A DNA stretch of 64,000 nucleotides from Streptomyces sp. AC550_RSS872. Its GTDB lineage: Bacteria > Actinomycetota > Actinomycetes > Streptomycetales > Streptomycetaceae. Below the pieces are notes generated by a model. That model had not been told where the DNA came from. It saw only the letters and a program-made list of their open reading frames with translations, and did no database searches. Numbering within the stretch: position 1 is the first letter of the stretch; each line of letters begins with the position of its first letter. Shown piece after piece: positions 16,179-28,100 of the stretch. The DNA is taken from NCBI RefSeq assembly GCF_019049285.1, contig NZ_JAGMUL010000208.1, forward strand, positions 163,901 through 227,900, in the 5' to 3' direction. A program made the translations under genes and the position numbers.

Positions 16179-19100
16179 ATGGCGGGTGGATCCGAGTCAG
16201 AGGGCGCTGAATTCCGGGCACGGTCCACCTCGCCGATAGCGGTAGTGGGAATGGCGTGCCGGCTCCCCGGCGCGGCCGGACCGGATGAGTTCCGCGGGCT
16301 GCTGCGTCAGGGCGCGGAAGCCGTCGGCACCCCGGCGACGGATCGGCCGTACGCACCCCGGCGAGGCGGATTCCTGGAGTCGGTCGACCGGTTCGACGCC
16401 GCCTTCTTCGGTATCTCGCCGCGCGAGGCGGCGGTGCTGGACCCGCAGCAGCGGCTGATGCTGGAACTGTGCTGGGAAGCACTCGAAGACGCCGGTATCG
16501 TGCCCGCCCGCCTCGCCGGCGGCGACGCCGGCGTCTTCGTCGGGGCTATCGCCGACGACTACGCCGCGCTGTCCCGGGCGGCCGGTGCGCAGGCCACCAC
16601 CCCGGAGACCGCCACCGGCCTCAACCGGGGCATGATCGCCAACCGGGTCTCCTACACCCTGGGCCTGCACGGGCCGAGCTTCACGGTCGACTCGGGGCAG
16701 TCCTCGTCCCTCGTCGCCGTCCACCTCGCCGTCGAGAGCCTGCGCCGGGGCGAGTGCTCCGTGGCTCTCGCCGGCGGGGTGAACCTGATCCTGGCCGAGG
16801 ACAGCACGCTCGCCGTGGAACGCTTCGGCGCGCTCTCCCCGGACGGACGCTGCTACACCTTCGACGCCCGGGCCAACGGCTACGTCCGTGGCGAGGGCGG
16901 CGGTGTCGTCGTACTCAAGCCGCTGGCGGACGCGGTCGCGGACGGCGACGACATCCTGTGCGTGCTCGCGGGCAGCGCCGTCAACAACGACGGCGGCGGC
17001 GACGGACTGACCGTGCCCGACCGCGAGGGCCAGCAGGAGGTGCTGACCGCCGCCTACGAGCAGGCCGGGATCTCCCCCGCCGCCGTGGGATACGTGGAAC
17101 TGCACGGCACCGGAACCCCGGCCGGCGACCCCGTGGAGGCCGCGGCCGTCGGCGCCGTGCTGGGCGCGGGCCGCAGTGGGCAACAGCCCCTGCTGGTCGG
17201 TTCGGTGAAGACCAACATCGGCCATCTCGAAGGCGCCGCAGGCATCGCGGGACTGCTCAAGGCCGTGCTGGTCGTACGGCACCGGGAGGTCCCCGCCAGC
17301 CTCAACTTCGACACCCCCAGCCCCCGCATCCCCCTGACGGACCTCGGCCTGCGCGTCAACACCGCCCTGCACGCCTGGCCACAAGAGGCCGGCCCGCTGG
17401 TCGCGGGCGTCAGCTCCTTCGGCATGGGCGGCACCAACTGCCATGTCGTCCTCACCGAATGGGACGGCGTCGTACCGGAGGCGGCACCCGGCGTCCGGCC
17501 CACCGGCACACCGGCCCCTCTCCTCGTCTCGGGCCGGGACGAGGAGGCGCTGCGCGCCCAGGCGCGGAAGCTGAAGGAACACCTCGACACCCACCCCGGC
17601 CTGCGGCTCACGGACGTCGCCCACACCCTGGCCACCGCCCGGACCGCGTTCGGCCACCGCGCCGTGATCACCGCCGGCGAGCCCGACGAGGTGGCGGCCG
17701 CACTCGACCGGCTCGCCGAGGGCACCCCGAGCCCAGACGTCGTGCGCGGCACCGTCACCGAGGGCTCCCTCGCCTTCATGTTCACCGGGCAGGGCAGCCA
17801 GCGGCCCGGTATGACGGCCGAGTTGTACCGGACCTCGCCGGAGTACGCCGCCGCCCTCGACGAGGTGTGCGCGGCCATGGACCCGCACCTGCGACTGCCG
17901 CTGCGGGATGTGCTGTTCGCCCCGGAAGGGTCGCCCGAGGCCGCCCTGCTGGACCGCACCGAGTTCACCCAGCCCGCCCTGTTCGCGGTCGAGGTCGCCC
18001 TCTTCCGCCTCACCGAGGCCTACGGACCGACCCCGCGCATGCTGCTCGGCCACTCCGTCGGTGAACTGGCCGCCGCACACGTCGCCGGAGTGCTGTCCCT
18101 GACCGACGCGTGCACGCTCGTCACGGCCCGCGGCCGGCTGATGCAGGCCCAGCCGTCGGACGGCGCGATGGTGTCGATCCAGGCGAGCGAGGACGAACTC
18201 GCGCCCTTCGTCACCGAGTCGGTGACCCTGGCGGCGCTCAACGGCCCCGCCGCCACCGTGATCGCGGGCGACGAGGACGCCGTGCTCGCCGTGGCCGCGC
18301 ACTGGGCGGCCCAGGGACGCAAGACCAAGCGGCTGCGGGTCAGCCATGCCTTCCACTCCCCGCACATGGACGGCATGCTCGCCGAATTCCGCCGTATCGC
18401 CGAGGGCCTGACCTTCGACGCGCCCCGCATCCCCATCGTCTCGAACGAGACGGGCACCCTCCTCACGGACGCCGAGGCCCGCTCGCCCGAGTACTGGGTC
18501 CGGCACGCCCGCGCCGCCGTCCGCTTCCTGGACGGGGTGCGCCTCCTTGAGGACCAGGGCGTGACCACCCTCCTCGAACTCGGCCCCGACGGAGTGCTGT
18601 CGGCCATGGCACGCGACTGCCTGCGCGGCGCCGAGACCGTGTCCGTGCCCCTGCTGCGCGGCGGCGATCGCACGGAACCGGGCGCGGTGGTCGCCGCGCT
18701 GGCCACGCTGTACGCCCGTGGCGTGCCGCTGGACTGGGAGCGACTGGCCACGGGGCCGGACGCGCGGCGGATACCGCTGCCCACCTACGCCTTCCAGCGC
18801 CGCCGGCACTGGCTGCCCGAGCCGGCCGGCACCCCCGCGGCCACCCCGCGCCACGGCCATCAGGCGTCGCGTGCACCCCGTGCGGTCGAGCCGGCCCCGC
18901 CGGTCCGGGACCGTACGACACTGGAACTGGTCCGGGACGCCACGGCTCTGGTGCTCGGCCACGGGTCCCCTGACGATGTCGCCCCGCACGCGCCCTTCAA
19001 GGACCTGGGCTTCAGCTCCCTGATGCTGGCCGACCTCGGCGAACGGCTCACCGAGGCAACCGGCCGCAGGGTGCCCACCACCCTGCTGTTCGACCACCCG

Positions 19101-22100
19101 ACGCCGGACGCCCTGGCCCGCCGGCTCCAGGCCGACGGGACGCCGCACCCGGACGAGGCGCCGATGACCGCCGTGGCCGCGGACGACGACCCGGTCGTGA
19201 TCGTGGGCATGGGCTGCCGCCTCCCCGGCGGGATACGGACACCGGAGGACCTCTGGCGGTTCGTGTCCGGCGGGGGCGACGCGATCACCGCGCTCCCCGT
19301 GGACCGGGGCTGGGAAATCGCCGCCGGCTTCCCCCGCGAGGGCGGATTCCTCCCGGACGTGGCGGAGTTCGACGCCGGGTTCTTCGGGATCTCGCCGCGT
19401 GAGGCGCTGGCGATGGACCCGCAGCAGCGGCTGCTCCTGGAGACCTCCTGGGAGGTCCTGGAACGGGCAGGCGTGGACGCCCTCTCCCTGCGGGGCAGCC
19501 GCACCGGCGTCTTCATCGGCGCGAGCCCCTCGGAGTACGGCCCCCGACTGCACGAACCCTCGGACGCCGACGGGCATGTTCTCACCGGCACGGCACCCAG
19601 CGTGCTGTCGGGCCGTATCGCCTACGCCCTGGGTCTTCAGGGCCCGGCCCTGACGGTGGACACGGCCTGTTCGTCGTCGTTGGTGGCCCTGCATCTGGCC
19701 GCGCAGGCGCTGCGGAACGGCGAGTGCGACCTCGCCCTCGTCGGCGGCGTCACCGTCATGGCGACCTCGGGCATGTTCGCCGAGTTCTTCCGCCAGGGCG
19801 GCCTGGCGGGGGACGGGCGGTGCAAGGCGTTCGCGGCCGGCGCCGATGGCACCGGCTGGAGTGAGGGCGTCGGCATGCTGGCCGTGGCGCGGCTCTCGGA
19901 CGCGGTGCGCGACGGGCGGCAGGTGCTGGCCGTGGTGCGGGGCTCGGCGGTGAACTCCGACGGCGCGTCGAACGGCCTGACCGCGCCCAACGGTTCGTCC
20001 CAGCGGAGGGTGATCCGGCAGGCGCTGGCCTCGGCCGGACTGTCGGCGGCGGACGTCGACATGGTCGAGGCGCACGGGACGGGCACGGCCCTGGGCGACC
20101 CGATCGAGGCGCAGGCACTGCTGGCCACCTACGGCCAGGAGCGGCCCGAGGATGCGCCGCTGTGGCTGGGCTCGCTCAAGTCGAACATCGGTCATACGCA
20201 GGCGGCCGCGGGTGTGGCGGGCGTGATCAAGTCGGTACTGGCGATGCGGCACGGGGTGTTGCCGCGGACGTTGCATGTGGATGAGCCGACGCCTGAGGTG
20301 GACTGGTCGGCGGGTGCGGTGGAGCTGCTGACGGAGGCGCGGGAGTGGCCGAGTGCGGAGCGTCCGCGGCGGGCGGGTGTGTCCTCGTTCGGGATCAGTG
20401 GGACGAACGCGCACGTGATTCTGGAGCAGGCGCCGGAGGTTGATGAGCCTGCGCTTTCCGGTGATGTGGCAGGTCTCGTGCCGTGGGTGGTCTCCGCGCG
20501 GTCGGCGGAGGCGTTGGGGGAGCAGGCGCGGCGGCTGGCCGAGCATGTGCGTGCGGCTGGTCCGCGTCCCGTGGACGTGGGGTTCTCGCTGGCCACGGCG
20601 CGTGCGGGGCTGGAATACCGGGCGGTGCTGGTCGGGCGTGAACAGGCCGACTTCCTGGGCCAGTTGGAGTCGCTGAGCGCAGGCGGCGCGGTCAGTGAGG
20701 GCGGGACGGCGTTCCTGTTCTCGGGTCAGGGTTCTCAGCGTGCCGGTATGGGCCGCGAGTTGTACGAGACGTATCCGGTCTTCGCCGCTGCCTTCGACGA
20801 GGTGTGTGCCGGGTTCGACGGGGCGCTGCGCGATGTCGTGTTCGAGGGCGCGGGCCTGGACCGTACGGAGTGGGCTCAGCCCGGTCTGTTCGCGTTGGAG
20901 GTGGCGCTGTTCGAGCTGGTGGGTTCGTGGGGTGTGCGGGCGGATGTGCTGCTCGGGCATTCGATCGGCGAGCTGGCGGCGGCGTACGTGGCAGGGGTGT
21001 GGTCGCTGGAGGATGCCTGCCGGATCGTGGCGGCGCGGGGCCGGCTGATGCAGGCGTTGCCCGCCGGTGGCGCGATGCTCGCGGTCGAGGCGGCGGAAGA
21101 GGAGCTGCCCGAGCTGCCGGATGGTGTGTCGGTGGCGGCGGTGAACGGTCCCCGGTCCATCGTCCTGTCCGGTGATGAGGAACCGGTCGTCCGCCTTGCC
21201 GCCGTATTCGCGGAGGAGGGCCGGCGGACCAAGCGGCTGACGGTGAGTCACGCGTTCCACTCGGCGCGGATGGAGCCGATGCTGGCCGAGTTCGCCGGCG
21301 TGCTGGCCTCGGTCGAGTTCCGTACGCCCCGGATCCCGGTGATCTCCAACCTCACGGGCCGGATCGCGGGTGAGGAACTGACGACCCCGGAGTACTGGGT
21401 CCGGCATGTCCGCGAGGCGGTCCGGTTCGCCGACGGCGTCGGTGCCGCCCACGGCGCCGGCGTACGCCACTACCTCGAACTCGGCCCGAACGGCACCCTG
21501 ACCTCGCTCGCCCACGACACCCTCGCCGAGCAGGGCCGAGAGCACGGAGTGACCGTCGTCCCCGTGCTCCGGGGGGACCAGCCGGAGGACCGGACCGCCG
21601 TCGGCGCTGTCGGCCGGCTGTACGCCGGCGGAGCGGCCGTGGACTGGCACGCCTTCTTCGCCGGGTACGGACCCCGCCGGGTCGAGCTGCCCACCTACGC
21701 CTTCCAGCGGCGCCGTTACTGGCTGGAGCCGACGGCGCCGCCGTCCTCGGACCCGTTGCGGTACCGCGTCGAATGGGCGTCCGTGCCGGACGGCTCCCGT
21801 CCTGTGCTGCACGGCGAGTGGGCCGTCGTCGTGCCCGCGGCCGATGAGCAGGACGATCTCGTACGAGAGGTGACCGCCGCGCTTGAGGCCCATGGCGCGC
21901 GGCCCGTGACGATCGGGGTCGACGCCGCCGCAGCCGACCGCGCCGAGTTCGCGGAGGTGCTGCGAGGCGCGCTCGGTGAGGACACCGGGGGAGTGGTGTC
22001 GCTGCTCGCGCTCGACGGCGGGCCGTCCGGGGGCGCCGCGGCCACCGCCGTACTGCTGCGGGCGCTGACCGACATCGGCGGGGCCGCACGGCTGTGGTGT

Positions 22101-25100
22101 CTGACGCGGGGCGCGGTGTCGGTGAGTCCTGCCGAGCCGTTGCCCGCGCCGGAGCAGGCGCAGGTCTGGGGCATGGGCAGGGTGGCGGCGCTCGAGCACC
22201 CGGAGCGGTGGGGCGGTCTCGTCGATCTGCCCGCCGTACTCGACGACATGGCGCGCAACCGTCTGTGTGCCGCGCTGACCGGCGGGGCGGGAGAGGACCA
22301 GGTGGCCGTGCGGGCCGCCGGACTGTTCGCCCGGCGGCTGTGCCGGGCCGGGGCGCGCCCGCGCACCGACGACACCGCGGTCCGTCTGCCCGCCGACGGC
22401 ACCGTGCTGGTGACCGGCGGGACCGGGGCGCTGGCCGCGCACCTCGTGCGGTGGCTGGCCGGGGCCGGGGCCGGGCATGTGCTGCTCACCAGCCGGCGGG
22501 GTCCCGACGCCGAGGGGGTCGCGGAACTGACCTCGCGCCTGCGGGAATCGGGCACCGAGGTGTCCGTCGCCGCCTGTGACGTGACCGACCGGGAGGCGCT
22601 GGCGGAGCTGATCGCGGGGCTGCCCGCCGACCGGCCGCTGACCGGCGTCGTGCACGCCGCGGGCGTCCTGGACGACGGGGTGCTGGACGCGCTCACGCCC
22701 GACCGGTTCGCCGCGGTCGCCGGGCCCAAGGTGACCGGGGCGCGGCACCTGCACGAGCTCACCCGGGACCTGGACGTGTCGGTGTTCGTCCTGTTCTCGT
22801 CGTTCGTGGGCTCGGTCGGGCTGGCCGGGCAGGGCAACTACGCCTCCGCCAATGCCTATCTGGACGCCCTGGCCGTCCACCGGGCCCGGCTCGGTCTGGC
22901 CGCGACGGCGGTGGCCTGGGGCTCCTGGGCCGGTGCCGGCATGGCCGCCGACACCGAGGTGGCCCGGGAGCGGCTGGCGCGGACCGGACTCGTGCCCCTC
23001 GAACCGGCCGCCGCCCTGGCCACCCTCGGGCAGGTGGTCGCCGACGGCGAGGCCGAGACGATCGTGGCCGACGTCGACTGGGAGCGGTTCGCCGCGGGCT
23101 TCGGCCCGGGCCGGCCGAGCCCGCTGCTGACCGGTGTCCCCGAGGTGCGCCGGGCCCGGCAGCACGAGCCCCGGCAGGGCACGGCGCCCGCGTCGGACCG
23201 GCTGGGCGGGCTGGAGGGTGACGAACTCCGTGCGGCCCTGGGTGAGTTGGTGGCCGCCGAGGTGGCGGGCGTACTGGGCCTGCCGAGTGCGGACCGGGTG
23301 CCGCAGGACCGTACCTTCCGCGCGCTCGGCTTCGACTCGCTGATCGGCGTGGAGTTCCGCAACCGGCTCGCCGCGGCCACCGGGAGGCGGCTGCCGCCCG
23401 GCCTGATCTTCGACCACCCCACCCCTGGCAGGCTCGTCGAGCACCTGACGGCCCTGGTGGCAGGCACCCGCACCGGCAGCGTCGGGGAGCGGCGCCCGGC
23501 GGCCGCGCGCACCGAGGACGATCCGATCGTGATCGTGTCGGCCGCCTGCCGGTTCCCCGGCGGTGTCCGGACCCCGGAGGAGCTGTGGCGGTTCGTCCTC
23601 GACGGCGGGGACGCCATCGGCCCCTTCCCCGAGGACCGCGGCTGGGACCTCGACCACCTCTACCACCCGGACCCCGGCAACCCCGGCACCAGTTATGTGC
23701 GCGAGGGCGGATTCCTCACGGACGTGGCGGAGTTCGACGCCGGGTTCTTCGGGATCTCGCCGCGTGAGGCGCTGGCGATGGACCCGCAGCAGCGGCTCCT
23801 CCTGGAGACCTCCTGGGAAGTCCTGGAGCGGGCGGGCATCGTCCCGGCCTCCCTCGCCGGCAGCCGGACCGGCGTCTTCGTCGGCTCCAACGGCGAGACC
23901 TACTCCACGCTGCTGGGCTCCTCGGAGGTCGAGGGGCATGTGCTGACCGGTACGGCGTCCAGCGTGCTCTCCGGCCGCATCGCCTACGCCCTCGGGCTCG
24001 AAGGCCCCGCGATGACCGTGGACACCGCCTGCTCCTCCTCGCTGGTGGCCCTGCATCTCGCGGTGCAGGCACTGGGCGCCGGCGAGTGCGACCTGGCGCT
24101 CGCGGCCGGTGTGACCGTGATGTCCGGGCCGGAGATCTTCCTGGAGTTCTCCCGGCAGCGCGGCCTCGCCGTGGACGGCCGCTGCAAGGCGTTCGGCCCG
24201 GACGCGGACGGCACCGGCTGGGGCGAGGGCGTCGGTACGGTCCTGCTGGAGCGGCTCTCCGACGCCCGCCGCCTCGGGCACGACGTACTCGGCGTGATCC
24301 GCGGCACCGCGGTCAACCAGGACGGCGCCTCCAACGGTCTGAGCGCACCCAATGGCCCCTCGCAGCAGCGCGTCATCCGGCAGGCGCTGGCCGAGGCGGG
24401 CTGCGAGCCCTCCGACGTGGACGCGGTCGAGGCACACGGCACGGGCACCCGGCTCGGCGACCCGATCGAGGCGGAGGCGCTGCTCGCGACCTACGGCCAG
24501 GACCGGCCCGCCGACCGGCCGCTGTGGCTCGGGTCGGTGAAGTCGAACATCGGGCACACCCAGGCCGCGGCCGGCATGGCCGGCGTGCTGAAGATGCTGT
24601 TCGCGATGCGGCACGGCCAGCTGCCGCGGACGCTGCACGCCCCCGAGCCGACGCCCGAGGTCGACTGGTCCCAGGGAGCGGTGGAACTGCTCACCGGGAC
24701 CAGGCCGTGGCCGGACGCCGGTCGGCCGCGCCGGGCCGGGGTGTCCGCCTTCGGCGTCAGCGGCACCAACGCGCATGTGATCCTGGAACAGGCCCCCGAG
24801 GCCGACGTGGTGGCGGCCGAGCAGCCCCCCGCCCTGAACACCCCCGCGCTGCCCTGGGTGTTGAGCGCCCGGTCGGCCCCGGCACTGGCCGCCCAGGCCG
24901 ACCGGATGCTCGTACGGCTGCCCGAGGCGGACCCCGCCGACATCGGCAGGGCCCTCGTGACGACGCGGACGCTGTGGCCCGAGCGTGCCGTCCTGCTCGC
25001 CGAGGAGCCCGCCGACCGTGAGGCCGCGCTCACCGCGCTCACCGGCGGGGAGACGGACGCCCGCGTGGTGCGCGGCACCGCCGACACCCGAGGCCGGGTC

Positions 25101-28100
25101 GTCTTCGTCTTCCCGGGCCAGGGCGCCCAGTGGCCCGGCATGGCCGCCCGGCTGTGGGAATCCTCGCCGGTGTTCGCGCAGTGGATGGACCGCTGCGCCG
25201 AGGTGCTGGCCCCCCTGACCGACTGGTCCCTGACCGAGGTGATCCACCAGACGGACGGCGCGCCCGGACTGGACCGGGTGGACGTGCTCCAGCCGGCCTC
25301 CTGGGCGGTCAGTGTGTCGCTGGCCGGTCTGTGGCGGGCCTGCGGGGTCGAACCGGCTGCCGTGGTCGGGCACTCGCAGGGCGAGATCGCCGCCGCGTGC
25401 GTCGCGGGCGGCCTGTCCCTGGAGGACGGCGCCGCGCTGGTGACCCTGCGCAGCGGGCTGATCGCCGAGGAACTGTCCGGGCAGGGCGGCATGATGTCGG
25501 TGGGGCTGTCCCCGGCCGACACGCAGGAGCGCATCCGGCGCTGGGACGGCAGGATCTCCGTCGCGGCGAACAACAGCCGCCACTCCACCGTCGTCGCCGG
25601 TGAACCGGAGGCGCTCGCCGAACTGCTCGCCGAGTGCGAGGCGGCGGGCCTGCGCGCCCGTCGTATCCCGGTCGACTACGCCTCCCACTCCGCCCAGGTG
25701 GAGCGGATCGAGGCGAGGCTGACCGAGCTGGCCGCCGGGGTCGCGCCGCGCTCGGGCCGGATCCCGTTCCACTCCACGACGACCGGCGCCCGGCTCGACA
25801 CCGCGGGCCTGGACGCCGCGTACTGGTACCGCAACCTCCGCCGGCCCGTGCTGTTCGGGCCGGTCACCGAGGAACTCCTCGCCCAGGGCCACGACGTGTT
25901 CCTGGAGATGAGCCCGCACCCTGTCCTCGTCCCCGCCGTGCAGGACGCCGTCGACGAGACCGGCACCGTCGCCGCGGCCGTGGGCAGCCTGCGCCGGGAC
26001 GACGGCGGCCCCGAGCGGTTCCTGCTCTCGCTGGCCGAGGCGTTCGTACGGGGCGCGCCCGTGGACTGGCGGGCGGTGCTCGGCAGCACCGGCACCCGCC
26101 CGGTCGAGCTGCCGACCTACCCCTTCCAGCGCAGCCGCTTCTGGCCCGAGCCGGCCCAGGCGCCCGCCGGGACGGCTCCCGGCGGCGACGAGGACGCGCC
26201 GCTGTGGCAGGCCGTGGACCGCGGCGACCTGGACGCCGTCGCGGCCGAACTCGCCCTCCCGGACGGCCGGTCGCTCACCGAGCTCGTGCCCGCCCTGTCG
26301 GGCTGGCGCCGCAGGCAGCGGGACTCCGCGCTGGTCGACCACTGGCGCTACCGCGTCACCTGGACTCCGGTGACCCCGGCCGTCCCGGCCGCCCTGCCCG
26401 GCGACTGGCTGCTGGTGACCGACGACCCCGAGGGGCCCGTCGCCCGGTGGGCGCTCACGGCGCTCGGCGAGGACACCGCCACGGTCGTGACCCCGGCCGA
26501 CGTCCGGACCCGGCCGCGTACCCCCGAGGACCACGCCTGGACCGGCGTGGTGTCCCTGCTCGGACTCGCCGACAGCCCGCATCCGCGGCACCCCGGCGTA
26601 CCGGTCGGCGTCGCGGACACCCTCACTCTGCTGACCGTGCTGCGGGAGACCGGCATCGACGCGCCCCTGTGGTGCCTCACCCAGGGCGCCGTGGGCACCG
26701 GCCGCTCCGACCAGGTCTCCGCCCCGGACCAGGCCCAGCTCTGGGGACTGGCCCGGGTGTTGGGCCTGGAGTGCCCCGAGCGCCTCGGCGGCCTGGTCGA
26801 CCTGCCCGCCGAACCCGACGACCGCGCCGCCGGCCTCCTGCGGGCCGCGCTCACCACGACCCCGGACGAGCAGGAGTACGCGCTGCGCCCCGCCGGCCTC
26901 CGGGTGCGCCGACTCGTCCGCGCTCCCCTGGACCGGTCGGCTGTACGGCGCCCCTGGCGCCCCCGGCCCGACGGCACGGTCGTCGTCACCGGCGGCACCG
27001 GCGCGCTCGGAGCCCGGGTCGCCCGCTGGCTCGCCCACGCCGGCGCCGGACATCTGCTGCTGACCAGCAGGCGCGGCCCGGCCGCCGACGGCGCCCCCGA
27101 ACTGGTCGCGGAACTCGGCGCCCTGGGCACCGAGGTGACCATCGCCGCCTGCGACGTGGCCGACCGCGACCAGCTCGCCGCCGCCCTCGCCGAGGTGCCC
27201 GACCGGTTCCCGGTCACGGCCGTGGTGCACACCGCGGGCATCAGCCGCAACGCCCCGCTGGCCGAGACCACGCCGGCCGAGCTGGCGGAGCAGTGCGCGG
27301 CCAAGGCCCTCGGCGCCCGCAACCTCGACGAACTGCTCGCCGGACACGACCTCGACGCCTTCGTGCTGTTCTCCTCCGGCGCGGCCGTCTGGGGCAGCGC
27401 GGGCCAGGGCGCCTACGCCGCGGCCAACGCCTACGCCGACGCGCTCGCCGCCGACCGGCGCCGCCGAGGCCTCGCCGCCACGTCGGTGGCGTGGGGCAGC
27501 TGGGCCGGAGGCGGCATGGTCGACGACGACCTGGCGCGAGAGCTCGCCCGTGGCGGGGTGCGCTCGATGGACCCGGACCTGGCGATCGGCGCGCTCCAGC
27601 AGGCCCTCGACCACGACGAGGCCGCCCTGACGGTCACCGACATGGACTGGGAACGCTTCGCCGCGGCCTACACCGCGGCCCGCCCGCGCCCGCTGCTCGA
27701 CGACATCCCCGAGGCAGCCCGCACCGACACGGCGGAACCGGACACCGAGCTGCCCGACCTGGCCGCACGGCTGTCCCGGCTGTCCGCCGCCGACCGCGAC
27801 CGCGAACTGCTGGACCTGGTCAGGGCCGCGGCGGCAGCCGCGCTCGGCCACACCGGCGCCGAGGCCATCACACCGTCGAAGCCCTTCAAGGACCTGGGAT
27901 TCGACTCGCTGACCGCCGTCGAACTGCGCAACCGGCTCACCGCCGCGACCGGCCTGCGCCTGCCCGCCACCCTCGTCTTCGACCACCCCACACCCGCCGC
28001 GGCCGCCGTACGCCTGCGCACCCTGCTGTTCGGGGAGGACACCCCGGCCGAGCCCGCCACCGCGGCGCCCGCGCCCGGCACCGACGACCCGGTCGTCGTG

